Below are positions 15,491 to 24,393 of a DNA stretch of 64,000 bases, one piece after another. Source of the stretch: Myxococcales bacterium. Lineage in GTDB: Bacteria; Myxococcota_A; Polyangia; Polyangiales; Polyangiaceae. The notes beneath the pieces were generated by a model. The model searched no databases. It had not been told where the DNA came from and saw nothing but the letters and a program-made list of their open reading frames with translations. How positions within the stretch are numbered: the stretch's first letter is position 1; the number at the start of each line of letters is the position of its first letter. The position numbers and the translations under genes were made by a program. The DNA is taken from contig JADKKK010000003.1 in assembly GCA_016720545.1 (NCBI GenBank), forward strand, positions 186,001 to 250,000. Reading direction: 5' to 3'.

Positions 15491-18400
15491 GACGGGGCCA
15501 CCGCCTCGACGGCCACGAGCAGATCGTGGGTGCCCCCGCGGCAGGTGCCACACACGGGCATGCCTGCGCGCCCCGCGAGCATGGCCTCACGGAAGCGGCG
15601 GTAGCGCTCACCGCGCCAGACGGAGAGAAAAGGTGTCTCGAAGACGTTCCCCATGACGAACTCGGGCCCCATGTCCGGTCGCAAATAGCAGCACGGCGTG
15701 ACCGAGCCGTCGACGTTCACGACCGTGTGGTCCCACGCCATCGTGCAGAACGCGTGGTGCGTGTTCGGCGTGACGCCGTCGGCCCCGTAGCGCGACAGCA
15801 GCCGTGTCGCCGGCACGAGCCCGCGCGAACCTTCGTCGTCCGCGCCCACGGTCTTCACGCGGAGCGCGTCGACCCCCCACTCGCGCGCGAGGCGTCGCAT
15901 CTCGGGGAGCTCGTGCTCGTTGTGGCGCATGGCGATGAACTGAAGCTCGATGCGGGGCTTCGCGAGCCCGAGCCTCTTCTTCTCGGCGCAGAGCCGGGCC
16001 ACGGAGCCGGCGACCCGGTCGAACTCGCCGTCTTTCCGGAAGGTCTGGTAAGTCGCCTGGCTCGCGCCGTCGACGCTCAAGATCAGCACGTCGAGGCCCG
16101 AGAGAAGCAACGCCTCGCCGCGCGCGCCGTCGAGGAAGTGCACGTTCGACGAGACCTTGACGACGCCCACCCCCGCCGCCTTCGCGTGGGCGATCATGCC
16201 CGGGAGGTCCCGATTCAGCAGCGGTTCTCCATAGTTCCACAGGGCTAGGTTGCGAAGGCGTGGCGTGAGCTGATCGAGCACGCCGCCGAACGCGCCGAGG
16301 CTCATCTGCGGGAGCGGCTTGATCTTGCCCGTGCCCGTGGGGCACGTGGGGCACGCGAGGTTGCACAGGTTCGTCGGCTCGATCATGCCGGTCTCGGGCC
16401 CGCCGGCGGGCACGGCCGAGAGGTAGCGCATGAGCTCCGGCGGCGGCACGACGGTGGCGCCCCGATCGCCGAAGAAGCGACGCAGCGCGTGGGCCTCGGG
16501 CACGGCCCGCACGGCGATCGCGTCGCTGGCGCGGGCGTCCGGCGTGAGGAAGAGGCGCACGACGCGGACGCGATCGATCGACGACGAGGGCAGCCCGCGG
16601 AGGGTCTCGAGGAGCGCGCTCGCGCTCGGGAACGGCACGCCGTGCGCGACCTCGACGGCGCCGACCAGGGGCAGCGCGTGGGCCTGGAAGTCGGCCTCGA
16701 CGAAGCGCCGAAGCTTCACCTCGACGGTCGGGCGGTGGCCGAGCGACGCGCAGTCCGCCAGGACCTCGGGCAGCAAGCGATCGCCCTCGCCCGTAGCGCG
16801 GAGGCGGACCCCGCGCTCGCGCTCGATCGCGCCGCGGAAGCTCGCGGCCCGCGCCTCGCGCTCGCGTCGCATCGACGCCGCGCGCTCCCGGGCGGCCCGC
16901 GCGAGCCGCGCGCCATCGGGCGAGGCCGAGGTGCGGAGCGGGCGCGCCGCGGCGGCGGTCCACGCGTCGAGCACACGCCCGCACGCGCGCGCCTCGGAGA
17001 ACGACGCGACGGCGCGCGCTCGTGAACGCGCGCCGAGCTCCGCCGCGAGCCCCCGCTCGTCGAGCACACGCGCGAGGGCCCGCGCGGCGGCGACGTCGTC
17101 GCCCGGGGGGACGAGGAGCCCCGTGCGCCCGTCCTCGACCGCCTCGGGGATGCCTCCGCTCCGCGACGCCACCTGCGGCACGCCGCTCGCCGCCGCCTCG
17201 AGCAGCGCTACGCCGAACCCCTCCACGTCGCTCGGGGTGGGCTCTTCCGCGAGCAGGGCGAACACATCGGCCAGACGGTAGAGCGCGGGCAGCTCGTCCT
17301 CGGGCACGCGACCGGCCGCGACCACGCTCGACGTGACGCCGAGCTCGTCCGCGAGCGCGCGGAGCTCGGCGTGAAGCGCGTCGCTCGCGCCCGTGTAGAC
17401 GAAGCGGAGGCGCGGGCGCTCGCGCGCGAGGCGCGCGACGGCGCGGACGACGGTCGCGTGACCCTTGCGCGGGGCGAGGCGTGACACCGTGAGCACCACC
17501 TCGTCGCCCGGCTCGAGGCCGAGGCGCGCGGCGAGCGCTCGCTCCTTTGGCCCGCGATGGCCCGGCTCGAACCGTGAGACGTCGACTCCGTTCGGAAAGA
17601 CCCGGGCCCCTTCGACGCCGCGCGCACGCGCGAGGGAGGCGGAGAACTCCGACACCGCGAAGACCCCCGCGGCCGCACGAAGGCCTTCTAGTTGTTTGAT
17701 TTCATACGACTCTTCGCGGTCACCGTGGTGCACCCACGGCGCGAGGAGATCGTTGCCGTGTACGCTGACCGTGACCACCGCGGGCAGGCTCGCTTGAAGC
17801 GAAGGGACCCACGGCGCGAGCCCCGCGTGGCACAGGTGCACCACGTCGGGCTCGTCACGCAGCGCCTGCTCGAGGGTGGCGAGGAGGTCGGCCTCGAGGT
17901 CGATGCGCCCAGGGCGCGGGCGCGGGCGAAACATCGGGAGCACGACGCCCTCTGGCAGGCCCGACACCGCGGGATCCCCCGCGCCGAGCCGCCGCGTCGT
18001 GTAGACGCGGACGTCCACTCCGCGCGCGAGCAGCTCTCTCGCGAGGGCCCGCGCGACGGTCTCCATTCCACCGAGGCGCGGCGCGAGATCGTGGGCCACG
18101 AGGACCACGCGGCGCACGGGACCGCCGGGGCGCAGCACGGGCGAGAGCACCGCCTCGGCGGCCGCGCGGTTCCCGGGGACCAGAGGCGCGCGCTCGTGCG
18201 CGGCGGACATGGCGTCGAGCGCGCCGGGGGTGGTGAGGAGCACCTCCACCCTGGACGCGATCGACCGCGCCTCGGGGCGCGCGAGGACCGCGGCGCCTAC
18301 GCGCGCGAGGCGGCGCGCCCTCGCCGATTGGTCCTCGGACTTCCGATACGCGGGGACGAGGACGGCCGGCTTGCGGAGCGCACGCAGCTCCGCGACGGCG

Positions 18401-19233
18401 TTGTAGCCACACTGCGACACGACGAGGGTGGCCGACGCGAGGAGCGGGCCGAGGTCGGGGAGCGCGCCTTTCACCGTGAGCCCGCGCAGGCCCCGCACGC
18501 CCTCCGGCGGCGCGCCGTAGGGGCCCGTGACCAACACGGTCTCGAGGCTCGGCACGCGGGCCCGCGCGAGGAGGTGGGCGTCCGCCACGGCGCGCATGTA
18601 CCGCCGCGCGTCGACGGGCTGCCCGCCGCCGCCCGCGAGAGCGACCACTCGGGGCGCGCCTTTCCTCGCACGCGACGGGGCCTGTAGCGTCGCGCCGGGG
18701 CGCACCACGGGACCCACGACCCGCACCGAGAGGCCCGCGGCCTCCAAGGGCCGCGCGTCGACCTCGCTGGGCTCGTGGGGCACCACCACGCGATCGAACG
18801 CGCGGGCCGCGCCGCTCGCGAGGAAGGCGGCGAGCGCCTCGGGCCGCAGCTCGCGGAGCACGAGCACCGTGCGGGCGCCGAGCTCCGTCGCGCGCGCGAC
18901 GAGCCTCGGTGGAGCGTGCGTGTCGAACACCACGACGTGGGGCGCGAACGCGCCGAGCGCCGCCCCGAGCGCCGCGTCCTCTTCGTCTTCGAGAAGAGCC
19001 GTCTCGACGCGCGAGGGATCGGCGTGGGGCTCCGCCAAGCGCGCGGGAAACTGCACGAAGTCAACGCCGGCGGCGGTGAGCATCGATGGATCGCGCGCGT
19101 TGGTGAGCACGAGCACCTGGCTCCCGGGCGACGCGGCGAGCACCTCTTTGGCGACGCACATCGCCCGGACCAGGTGGCCGAGCCCGACGCCGTTGATCGC
19201 GTGAAACGCGACCCGGAGCGGCGCGGGCTTCAC
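15487..19233 (-). CDS. Trifunctional fusion: MurG-like GT, GT4-like GT and radical SAM/SPASM
   Basis: The protein has 1248 residues in three parts. Residues ~1-370 form a GT-B glycosyltransferase of the MurG/GT28 type (HAINGVGLGHLVRA at the start, VSQCGYNAVAELRALRKP as the nucleotide-sugar region). Residues ~371-765 form a GT4-like glycosyltransferase (LGGMETVARALAREL, VSRLAPRKGH, and the EX7E-type loop DVEGFGVALLEA). After a ~190-residue linker/accessory region, a radical SAM domain starts near 950 (EPTNLCNLACPTCPTG, CX3CX2C) and ends with SPASM-type cysteines (TPCCYLRPD, VCGTCRGG). The start is GTG in the GTGA overlap with the upstream glycosyltransferase; its own stop overlaps the next radical SAM start. 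It should be cytoplasmic and soluble. Substrate is unknown; assembly and radical modification of a glycan or glycosylated carrier is inferred. Confidence 0.85.
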   Translation of the reverse strand: MKPAPLRVAFHAINGVGLGHLVRAMCVAKEVLAASPGSQVLVLTNARDPSMLTAAGVDFVQFPARLAEPHADPSRVETALLEDEEDAALGAALGAFAPHVVVFDTHAPPRLVARATELGARTVLVLRELRPEALAAFLASGAARAFDRVVVPHEPSEVDARPLEAAGLSVRVVGPVVRPGATLQAPSRARKGAPRVVALAGGGGQPVDARRYMRAVADAHLLARARVPSLETVLVTGPYGAPPEGVRGLRGLTVKGALPDLGPLLASATLVVSQCGYNAVAELRALRKPAVLVPAYRKSEDQSARARRLARVGAAVLARPEARSIASRVEVLLTTPGALDAMSAAHERAPLVPGNRAAAEAVLSPVLRPGGPVRRVVLVAHDLAPRLGGMETVARALARELLARGVDVRVYTTRRLGAGDPAVSGLPEGVVLPMFRPRPRPGRIDLEADLLATLEQALRDEPDVVHLCHAGLAPWVPSLQASLPAVVTVSVHGNDLLAPWVHHGDREESYEIKQLEGLRAAAGVFAVSEFSASLARARGVEGARVFPNGVDVSRFEPGHRGPKERALAARLGLEPGDEVVLTVSRLAPRKGHATVVRAVARLARERPRLRFVYTGASDALHAELRALADELGVTSSVVAAGRVPEDELPALYRLADVFALLAEEPTPSDVEGFGVALLEAAASGVPQVASRSGGIPEAVEDGRTGLLVPPGDDVAAARALARVLDERGLAAELGARSRARAVASFSEARACGRVLDAWTAAAARPLRTSASPDGARLARAARERAASMRREREARAASFRGAIERERGVRLRATGEGDRLLPEVLADCASLGHRPTVEVKLRRFVEADFQAHALPLVGAVEVAHGVPFPSASALLETLRGLPSSSIDRVRVVRLFLTPDARASDAIAVRAVPEAHALRRFFGDRGATVVPPPELMRYLSAVPAGGPETGMIEPTNLCNLACPTCPTGTGKIKPLPQMSLGAFGGVLDQLTPRLRNLALWNYGEPLLNRDLPGMIAHAKAAGVGVVKVSSNVHFLDGARGEALLLSGLDVLILSVDGASQATYQTFRKDGEFDRVAGSVARLCAEKKRLGLAKPRIELQFIAMRHNEHELPEMRRLAREWGVDALRVKTVGADDEGSRGLVPATRLLSRYGADGVTPNTHHAFCTMAWDHTVVNVDGSVTPCCYLRPDMGPEFVMGNVFETPFLSVWRGERYRRFREAMLAGRAGMPVCGTCRGGTHDLLVAVEAVAPS

Positions 19234-20318
19234 GCGGACCTCGCGCCGGCGAGGTCGAGGAGCGCGTCGGCCGCGCGCGGCGCACCGTCGGCTCGGAGCG
19301 CGCACGCTCGGTCAGGCCGCGGCGCGCGGAGCCACGCGAGGGCCGCGGGGAGCCCAGCGTCGTCCTCGAGCGCGAACGCGAGCCCCTGCTCCGCGAAGCG
19401 CCGGGCGCGCGCCGCTTGATCGTCGAAAGGGCGCGGGCACGCGTAGAGCACCGCGGGCACTCCTGCGTGCGCGAGCTCGTGAGCGGTGTTGTATCCCGCG
19501 GCCGCGATCGCGCCATCGAACGCAGCCATCCATGGGCCGAGCGGCGCGCAGCGGAGGGGCACGAGCCCGCGCGGGAGGAGCACGCCGTCCATCGCGAGCG
19601 TCGCGAGCGGTCCCGCCGCCACGGCGACGACGCTCCCGGGGTCGTGCTTCCGCGCGGCGCTCGCGAAGCGCGCGGCGCGCTCGCGGGCAGCGCCATCGCC
19701 TCCACCGCCCGACGTGACGAGGAGGACCCGCGCGTCGCGAGGGAGGCCGAGCCGCGCGCGCGCGGCCTCCCTCGACGCGAGCTCCTGGGCGCGAACAATA
19801 GGTGGAACATGCACACAGTTGACGCCAGGTACCGGCGTCGTCTGCGTGGGATCGTCCGCGACGATCGCGAGCGCGCACGCGGCGAGCCCTGCCGCGAGCG
19901 GCTCCGCGGTCCAGCGCTCGACCGGTACGTGACGACGCACGAGCACGCGCCGCGCGTGCCCCTCGAGTGCGCCGGCGAGCTCACCGTGCGGGCCCGAGGG
20001 GAACGTGTCGACGACGACGAGGTCGGGCCCGAATGACTGAACGGCGGCCTCGAGACACGCGCGGACGAGGCGCCGGCGCTCGGGATCGGCGAGCCCGGCG
20101 CGGCGGGCGGCGTCAGGCGCAGGCAGGCGCAGCAGCGCCACGTCGGCGCCCCCGAAGAGCGCGTCGGCCTCGGAGGTCGTGGCGAGGAGCGAGGCGACCT
20201 CCACGCCGCGGGCGCGCCCTCGCTCCGTGAGCGCGGCGGCGATGGCGAGCGCGCGCGTGACGTGCCCCGCGGAGAACCCGTCGTTCGCGACGAACATCGC
20301 GCGGAGCGGGCGACTCAC
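19230..20318 (-). CDS. MurG-like glycosyltransferase
   Basis: The protein has 362 residues of GT-B fold. The N-terminal half starts MFVANDGFSAGHVTRALAIAAAL, with the GH loop of MurG-type enzymes, and the C-terminal half carries AAAGYNTAHELAHAGVPAVL and DDQAARARRFAEQGLAF, the acceptor/donor region also seen in PseG-like sugar hydrolases. It resembles the first domain of the fusion protein downstream, suggesting an old duplication. The start is GTG in the GTGA overlap at 20315-20318. Neighbours on both sides are coupled to it. The donor sugar cannot be told from sequence. Confidence 0.8.
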   Translation of the reverse strand: MSRPLRAMFVANDGFSAGHVTRALAIAAALTERGRARGVEVASLLATTSEADALFGGADVALLRLPAPDAARRAGLADPERRRLVRACLEAAVQSFGPDLVVVDTFPSGPHGELAGALEGHARRVLVRRHVPVERWTAEPLAAGLAACALAIVADDPTQTTPVPGVNCVHVPPIVRAQELASREAARARLGLPRDARVLLVTSGGGGDGAARERAARFASAARKHDPGSVVAVAAGPLATLAMDGVLLPRGLVPLRCAPLGPWMAAFDGAIAAAGYNTAHELAHAGVPAVLYACPRPFDDQAARARRFAEQGLAFALEDDAGLPAALAWLRAPRPDRACALRADGAPRAADALLDLAGARSA

Positions 20319-20935
20319 GAGACGTCGTAGTCGTGACCCGTCGGCGCCGCCGGCCCTTGGTCGGCCTCGCGGTCGAGATCCACGAGGTGCGCGGGATGGT
20401 GGCGGTCGTGGTGGTGATGGATGACGTGATGCACCCGCACGCCACCCCCGCGGAAGACGCCTCCGCCCCCACGAGCCGGGGCAGGCTGCGCGGGCGGGCG
20501 GCGCCGCTTCGGCGGCCGGTGGTCTTCCCACATGTACGCCTGGTACCGCGAGCCCGTCGTCGCGTAGGTGCTCCAGTGCGTGGACGGATCGTGGAGGAGC
20601 GGCCACAGCTGCGGGTCGAGGCGGCGATTGGCGAGGTAGTTGCGCCGATCCTGCGGCGCGAGGTTCTGGCGGCGGACCTCCTCGAAGAACGCGTCCGCGC
20701 CCGCCGGTCGATACACCGACTCGATGAGCGCGATCCCCTTCTCCGTGAGACGGTACCGGTCGGCGAGCGGCCACACGCGGTCCCAGCGGGCGACGTACCC
20801 CTGCGCCTCGAGACCGGCGAAGATCGGCGCGTGGGGATCGGCCTCGGCGATGGGCCACTCGATGACGTCGCCGTCGTAGAGGTGGCGGAGGATCAGGTAG
20901 GCGATCGAGGTCGCCCTCGCGTCCGCGAACTGCAT
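20315..20935 (-). CDS. Operon-leading protein with histidine-rich tail
   Basis: The protein has 206 residues. The first ~75 look like a winged-helix or similar helical fold (ATSIAYLILRHLYDG, LTEKGIALIESVY). The next ~60 are charged with aromatic residues. The tail is Pro/Arg-rich and then very His-rich (VHHVIHHHHDRHH, ~170), which could bind metal. No family is recognised. It heads the coupled operon and may be regulatory or structural. The ATG at 20935 is the only good start. Confidence 0.6.
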   Translation of the reverse strand: MQFADARATSIAYLILRHLYDGDVIEWPIAEADPHAPIFAGLEAQGYVARWDRVWPLADRYRLTEKGIALIESVYRPAGADAFFEEVRRQNLAPQDRRNYLANRRLDPQLWPLLHDPSTHWSTYATTGSRYQAYMWEDHRPPKRRRPPAQPAPARGGGGVFRGGGVRVHHVIHHHHDRHHPAHLVDLDREADQGPAAPTGHDYDVS

Positions 20936-20999
20936 GGTGACGATGCTACACAGGACCCGCGCGCCGTGCGACGCGGTTCGGTGCCCGCGCCACCCGCCC

Positions 21000-22691
21000 T
21001 CAGGCGCGGTGCTCGATCTCCGGGGGGATCTTGAAGAACGCGTTGCGCTGCGGGTCGTTGTACGACTCGAAGTCGGGCGCCCACGGGGTGATGCGCGCCT
21101 CCTCGCCGTGGTGCTCGATCGTGAGCGCCATCGGCGTGACGCTGCGGTACGTGCTCTCGGCGGGGAGATCGCCGTTGTCCTTGCCGCCGGCGGAGAACAG
21201 CGTGATGAGCCGGCCGCGGTCGTCGTCGTACTGCAGGTGATAGCCCGCGTTCACCTTCTCGTGCCCGCGGATCATCGTGTTCATGCCGACCTTCTGCATG
21301 AACGCGCGAAACTGCATGCGGCCGAACATGAAGCGCGACGCCTTGTCTTGCAGATCGGCCGGGATCACGTCGGCCGCCGACGGATCGCTCCACATCATTT
21401 GGAAGCGCAGGTCGGGGTCGTTCAAGCTCGAGAGGTCCTTGTAGCGCTCCTTCAGCAGGCGATCCTTCGCGATGCCACCGTGGACGAAGAAGATGCGGTT
21501 GAACAAGAACACGTTCGGCATCGCCTCGAAGAGCTCGCGGTAGTGCCGGAAGACGTCGATGCTGAGGTGCGGCTTGAGGGTGTTGATCGCCTCGGCGGGC
21601 TTCACGCCGCCGTACATGTTGCCCGCGTGTTCGATGTAGTATTCATGGTTTCCGCGGAGCACGATCACGTGGTCCGGCGCGGTCACCAGGAGCTGCATGA
21701 CCAGACGCAGCACGCCGTTCAGGCTGAAGAGGCCGCGGTCGATGTAGTCGCCCAGCAGGACGAGGATCGGGTAGGGCTGGGTGGTCGGGCTCGCGCGGTA
21801 GGCGTCGACCTTCTCGAAGAAGCGCGACTGCATGAGCGCGGCCTTGAGCACGCTGTAGCAGCCGTGCAGATCCCCGAGCACGAGCAGCTCGTGGCGCTGG
21901 CCAGGCTTGGGCTTGCGCACGTACACGTGGCCATCGAGGAACGCGCCCTCGAGCTCGTCGACCTTGTGCTTGCCCGAGAGGCGACCGGCCCCCTCGGCCG
22001 CCTGCCTCTTCAGGACCTCGAGGCACCGATCGATGAGCGCCCTGTCCTTCTCGACCTGCGCGAGGATGCGATCCCGATCCTTGGAGAAGTGCTGCTCCAT
22101 GGGCTCGAAGAACGCGTGGTTCTCCTCGCTGCGCGGCATGGGCACCTGCGGATGGACGCTGGACCTGTGGCTCGGCACGGGCACGTCCAGCTCGATGTCG
22201 AGGTCGAGGTCGAGATCGGCGTCGAGCAGCGCGGCGAGCTCCGCGCGGAACTCGATCTCCGCGGGGTGTGCCTCGCCGTCGGCCATGAGGAGGTCGTCGA
22301 TGCTCGCCATGAGGTGGTCTTGGCCGGTGCGGTCGAACGACTTGAAGATCTCGAAGCACTTCGACTTGAGGCGCCCGTGGACGAACACCGTGGGGTCCTC
22401 GTCGGTCGACACGGACTCGGTGAAGAGCTCCTTCACGTTCTGGTCGATGCCCTCGAAGACCTCGAGGAAGTGCCTCGTGTACTTCTGGACGATCTCGGTG
22501 CGCACGTCCTCGGCCGCGCCCGGCATGGCGTGGCGCGCGCGGGCGTCGATGAGCTTGTGGATGTAGTCGCGCACGAAGGTCTTCTCCGCGGCGTCGAAGT
22601 CCCCGTCGATGTAGCCGAACGTCACGAGGTAGAAGATGATGGCGTTCATCTCCTGCTCGGCCATGGTGGGGTCGTCGCTGAACTTGAGCAT
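21000..22691 (-). CDS. TerB-like domain fused to PPP-family phosphatase
   Basis: The protein has 563 residues. The N-terminal ~180 are TerB-like, with two acidic helix-loop elements (TFGYIDGDFDAAEKTFV and DLLMADGEAHPAEIEF). An acidic repeat (DADLDLDLDIELD) and a charged helix follow. The C-terminal half is a metallophosphoesterase of the serine/threonine PPP type: GDLHGCY, GDYIDRG, LRGNHEYY, FFVHGG and MIRGHEKV give the two-metal ligands. It should be a cytoplasmic protein phosphatase, a plausible counterpart of the kinases here. The ATG at 22691 was chosen because the upstream frame loses coding character. Confidence 0.85.
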   Translation of the reverse strand: MLKFSDDPTMAEQEMNAIIFYLVTFGYIDGDFDAAEKTFVRDYIHKLIDARARHAMPGAAEDVRTEIVQKYTRHFLEVFEGIDQNVKELFTESVSTDEDPTVFVHGRLKSKCFEIFKSFDRTGQDHLMASIDDLLMADGEAHPAEIEFRAELAALLDADLDLDLDIELDVPVPSHRSSVHPQVPMPRSEENHAFFEPMEQHFSKDRDRILAQVEKDRALIDRCLEVLKRQAAEGAGRLSGKHKVDELEGAFLDGHVYVRKPKPGQRHELLVLGDLHGCYSVLKAALMQSRFFEKVDAYRASPTTQPYPILVLLGDYIDRGLFSLNGVLRLVMQLLVTAPDHVIVLRGNHEYYIEHAGNMYGGVKPAEAINTLKPHLSIDVFRHYRELFEAMPNVFLFNRIFFVHGGIAKDRLLKERYKDLSSLNDPDLRFQMMWSDPSAADVIPADLQDKASRFMFGRMQFRAFMQKVGMNTMIRGHEKVNAGYHLQYDDDRGRLITLFSAGGKDNGDLPAESTYRSVTPMALTIEHHGEEARITPWAPDFESYNDPQRNAFFKIPPEIEHRA

Positions 22692-22767
22692 GGCGAAACC
22701 ATAGCGGGCTCTTCCCCCGTTCGGGAAGGGCCGCTTGCGGGCTCGCCGCGCCGCGTCGTCGGCGCGG

Positions 22768-24393
22768 TCAGCCGAGCGCGAGAGGCGGCACGCTGGGACG
22801 CGCGCGTCGCTTGCGACGCACGAGCGCGAACGCGAAGCCCGCGAGGCCGAGCGCCGCAGCGCCCGCGCCCGCGTCGGCGCCGGCGGGCACGCCGGGGCTC
22901 GCGGAGCAGCCGCTGGTCGTGGTCGTGGTCTCGCCCCCGCTCCCGCCGCTCGGCGAGGCCCCAGGCCCCGCGGGCCCGCCCGCGCCTGGCGCCGCGGGGT
23001 CCTCGGGGTTCGACGGATCGACCGGCGCCGCGGGCGGATCGCCGATGGCGCCGCCGTCGTCGCGCCCGGGCTTGCCGCCGTCGGTACCGCCACCGCCCGG
23101 ACCACACATGGAGGCGATGAGGCAGTACTTCTCGCCTGCGCCGAGGTCCTCACAGCAGCCCGCCCCGCCCGGGAGATCGGCGCAGTCGCTGGTCGCCGTG
23201 CACGGCTTTGAGCAGAACGACTGCGTGGAGGTGTAAATGCAGGTGTCTCCACCCAAATTCGGGTTGCAGGTCGGCAGGTTGGCGTTGCCGGGGAACTTGC
23301 ACGCGTCGCCGAGCTTGCCCTTCGGGTCGTACGGCGCGGGCCCGGGCACGGCGCTGCAGGCCTGCCCGCTGGGCGCGAGGTTCACAGAGAGCGTGTACGG
23401 GCCGGCCTTCGACGAGTCGGTCCCGAACGTGTCGGCGACGACGTAGTAGGTGCCACAGCCGACCTGGTGGGTGAAGGTCGAGTCGTGGCGCGCGATGCAC
23501 GCGTTCGTGTCGAGCGCGCCGAGCAGCTGCACGTCGATGTCGCTCGCGGCGTCGTCGGAGACCGACACGGTCAGCGCTCCCGGCTGCGTGATGGTGAGCT
23601 TGTAGATGTACTCGGGGCCCTTCTGCCCCTTGGTGGCGTCGAGCCCGCAGCCGTCGAGCATGCGGCTCAGCGACTGGCGGGTGTCGCGCGAGTCGGTGAA
23701 GGGGAACGACGTAACCGGGATCGGGTTGTTCAGCGTGCCCGCAGGCTCGGTCGCCGTGGTGCCGGTGATGTTGTTCGCGCGGCGCGGCGTGTACCCCTGC
23801 ACGTGCGCGAAGCCCCCGGTCTGGTTGATGTGCACGTTGTAGCCCAGCGACTCGTAGAACACGGGCTCGCCGTTCGCGAGCTTGTGGCTGAACATCGCCA
23901 CGTGGTAGCCGGCCTTGTTGTAGACGTCGCCGGCCAGCATCGCCGACTGCGCGATGGCGCCCGAGGTCTCGGCCATGCTCGACGTGGTGAAGTGGCCTAC
24001 GCCCCACGCCTGGCTCACGAACCCGGAGCAGTCGAGGCCGACGGTGCAGCTCAGGATGCCGTCGGTCGCCTGAGAGCCGGCGCCGAGCCCGCGCGCGATG
24101 CCTTGGTCGAACGTGAAGAGCGACATGTAGCCGCCCCAGTCGTACGGGAGCCCCACGTAGTCACCGGTGACGGAGAGAGAGCGATAGCTCGCGTTCTCCG
24201 ACGAGCACGTGCCGCGCTGGTTGGCCGCGCCGCTGCGCCAGGGGTGGTACGTGAAGCCCTTCGCGCGCGACATCACCTCGTCGCGCGTGAGCGCGTGCGA
24301 CGTGCCGGGGAGCGCGGTGACCGCGCAAGCGAGCGCGGCGAGGACGGAGACCAGGGCGGCGCGCGGGGCGGTGCGGACGGTGCGGACGCTCAT
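22768..24393 (-). CDS. Secreted protein with MYXO-CTERM-type anchor
   Basis: The protein has 541 residues. The signal peptide is followed by a domain with VGLDCSGFVSQAW (~120), the cysteine motif of NlpC/P60 or CHAP-type peptidases; a histidine-containing segment (KAGYHVAMFSHK) lies ~60 residues on. Next comes a PPC-like beta domain (PGALTVSVSDDAASDIDVQL), a cysteine-rich part (EGF-like CSKPCTATSDCADL) and a Gly/Pro linker. The C terminus has SGCSASPG, a membrane helix (ALGLAGFAFAL) and VRRKRR: the MYXO-CTERM sorting pattern, predicting a processed, surface-exposed protein. Its ATG overlaps the upstream lipoprotein stop. A cell-wall hydrolase is inferred. Confidence 0.75.
   Translation of the reverse strand: MSVRTVRTAPRAALVSVLAALACAVTALPGTSHALTRDEVMSRAKGFTYHPWRSGAANQRGTCSSENASYRSLSVTGDYVGLPYDWGGYMSLFTFDQGIARGLGAGSQATDGILSCTVGLDCSGFVSQAWGVGHFTTSSMAETSGAIAQSAMLAGDVYNKAGYHVAMFSHKLANGEPVFYESLGYNVHINQTGGFAHVQGYTPRRANNITGTTATEPAGTLNNPIPVTSFPFTDSRDTRQSLSRMLDGCGLDATKGQKGPEYIYKLTITQPGALTVSVSDDAASDIDVQLLGALDTNACIARHDSTFTHQVGCGTYYVVADTFGTDSSKAGPYTLSVNLAPSGQACSAVPGPAPYDPKGKLGDACKFPGNANLPTCNPNLGGDTCIYTSTQSFCSKPCTATSDCADLPGGAGCCEDLGAGEKYCLIASMCGPGGGGTDGGKPGRDDGGAIGDPPAAPVDPSNPEDPAAPGAGGPAGPGASPSGGSGGETTTTTSGCSASPGVPAGADAGAGAAALGLAGFAFALVRRKRRARPSVPPLALG

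Noticed and set aside
15487..19305. ATG start at 19305 for the fusion protein
   Set aside because: The extra 24 residues are Arg-rich and overlap the upstream gene; the GTGA overlap at 19230-19233 fits the operon pattern.
20934..23120. 728-codon frame opposite the TerB-phosphatase gene
   Set aside because: Mirror of the phosphatase codons, rich in Val/Leu/Glu/Arg without motifs.
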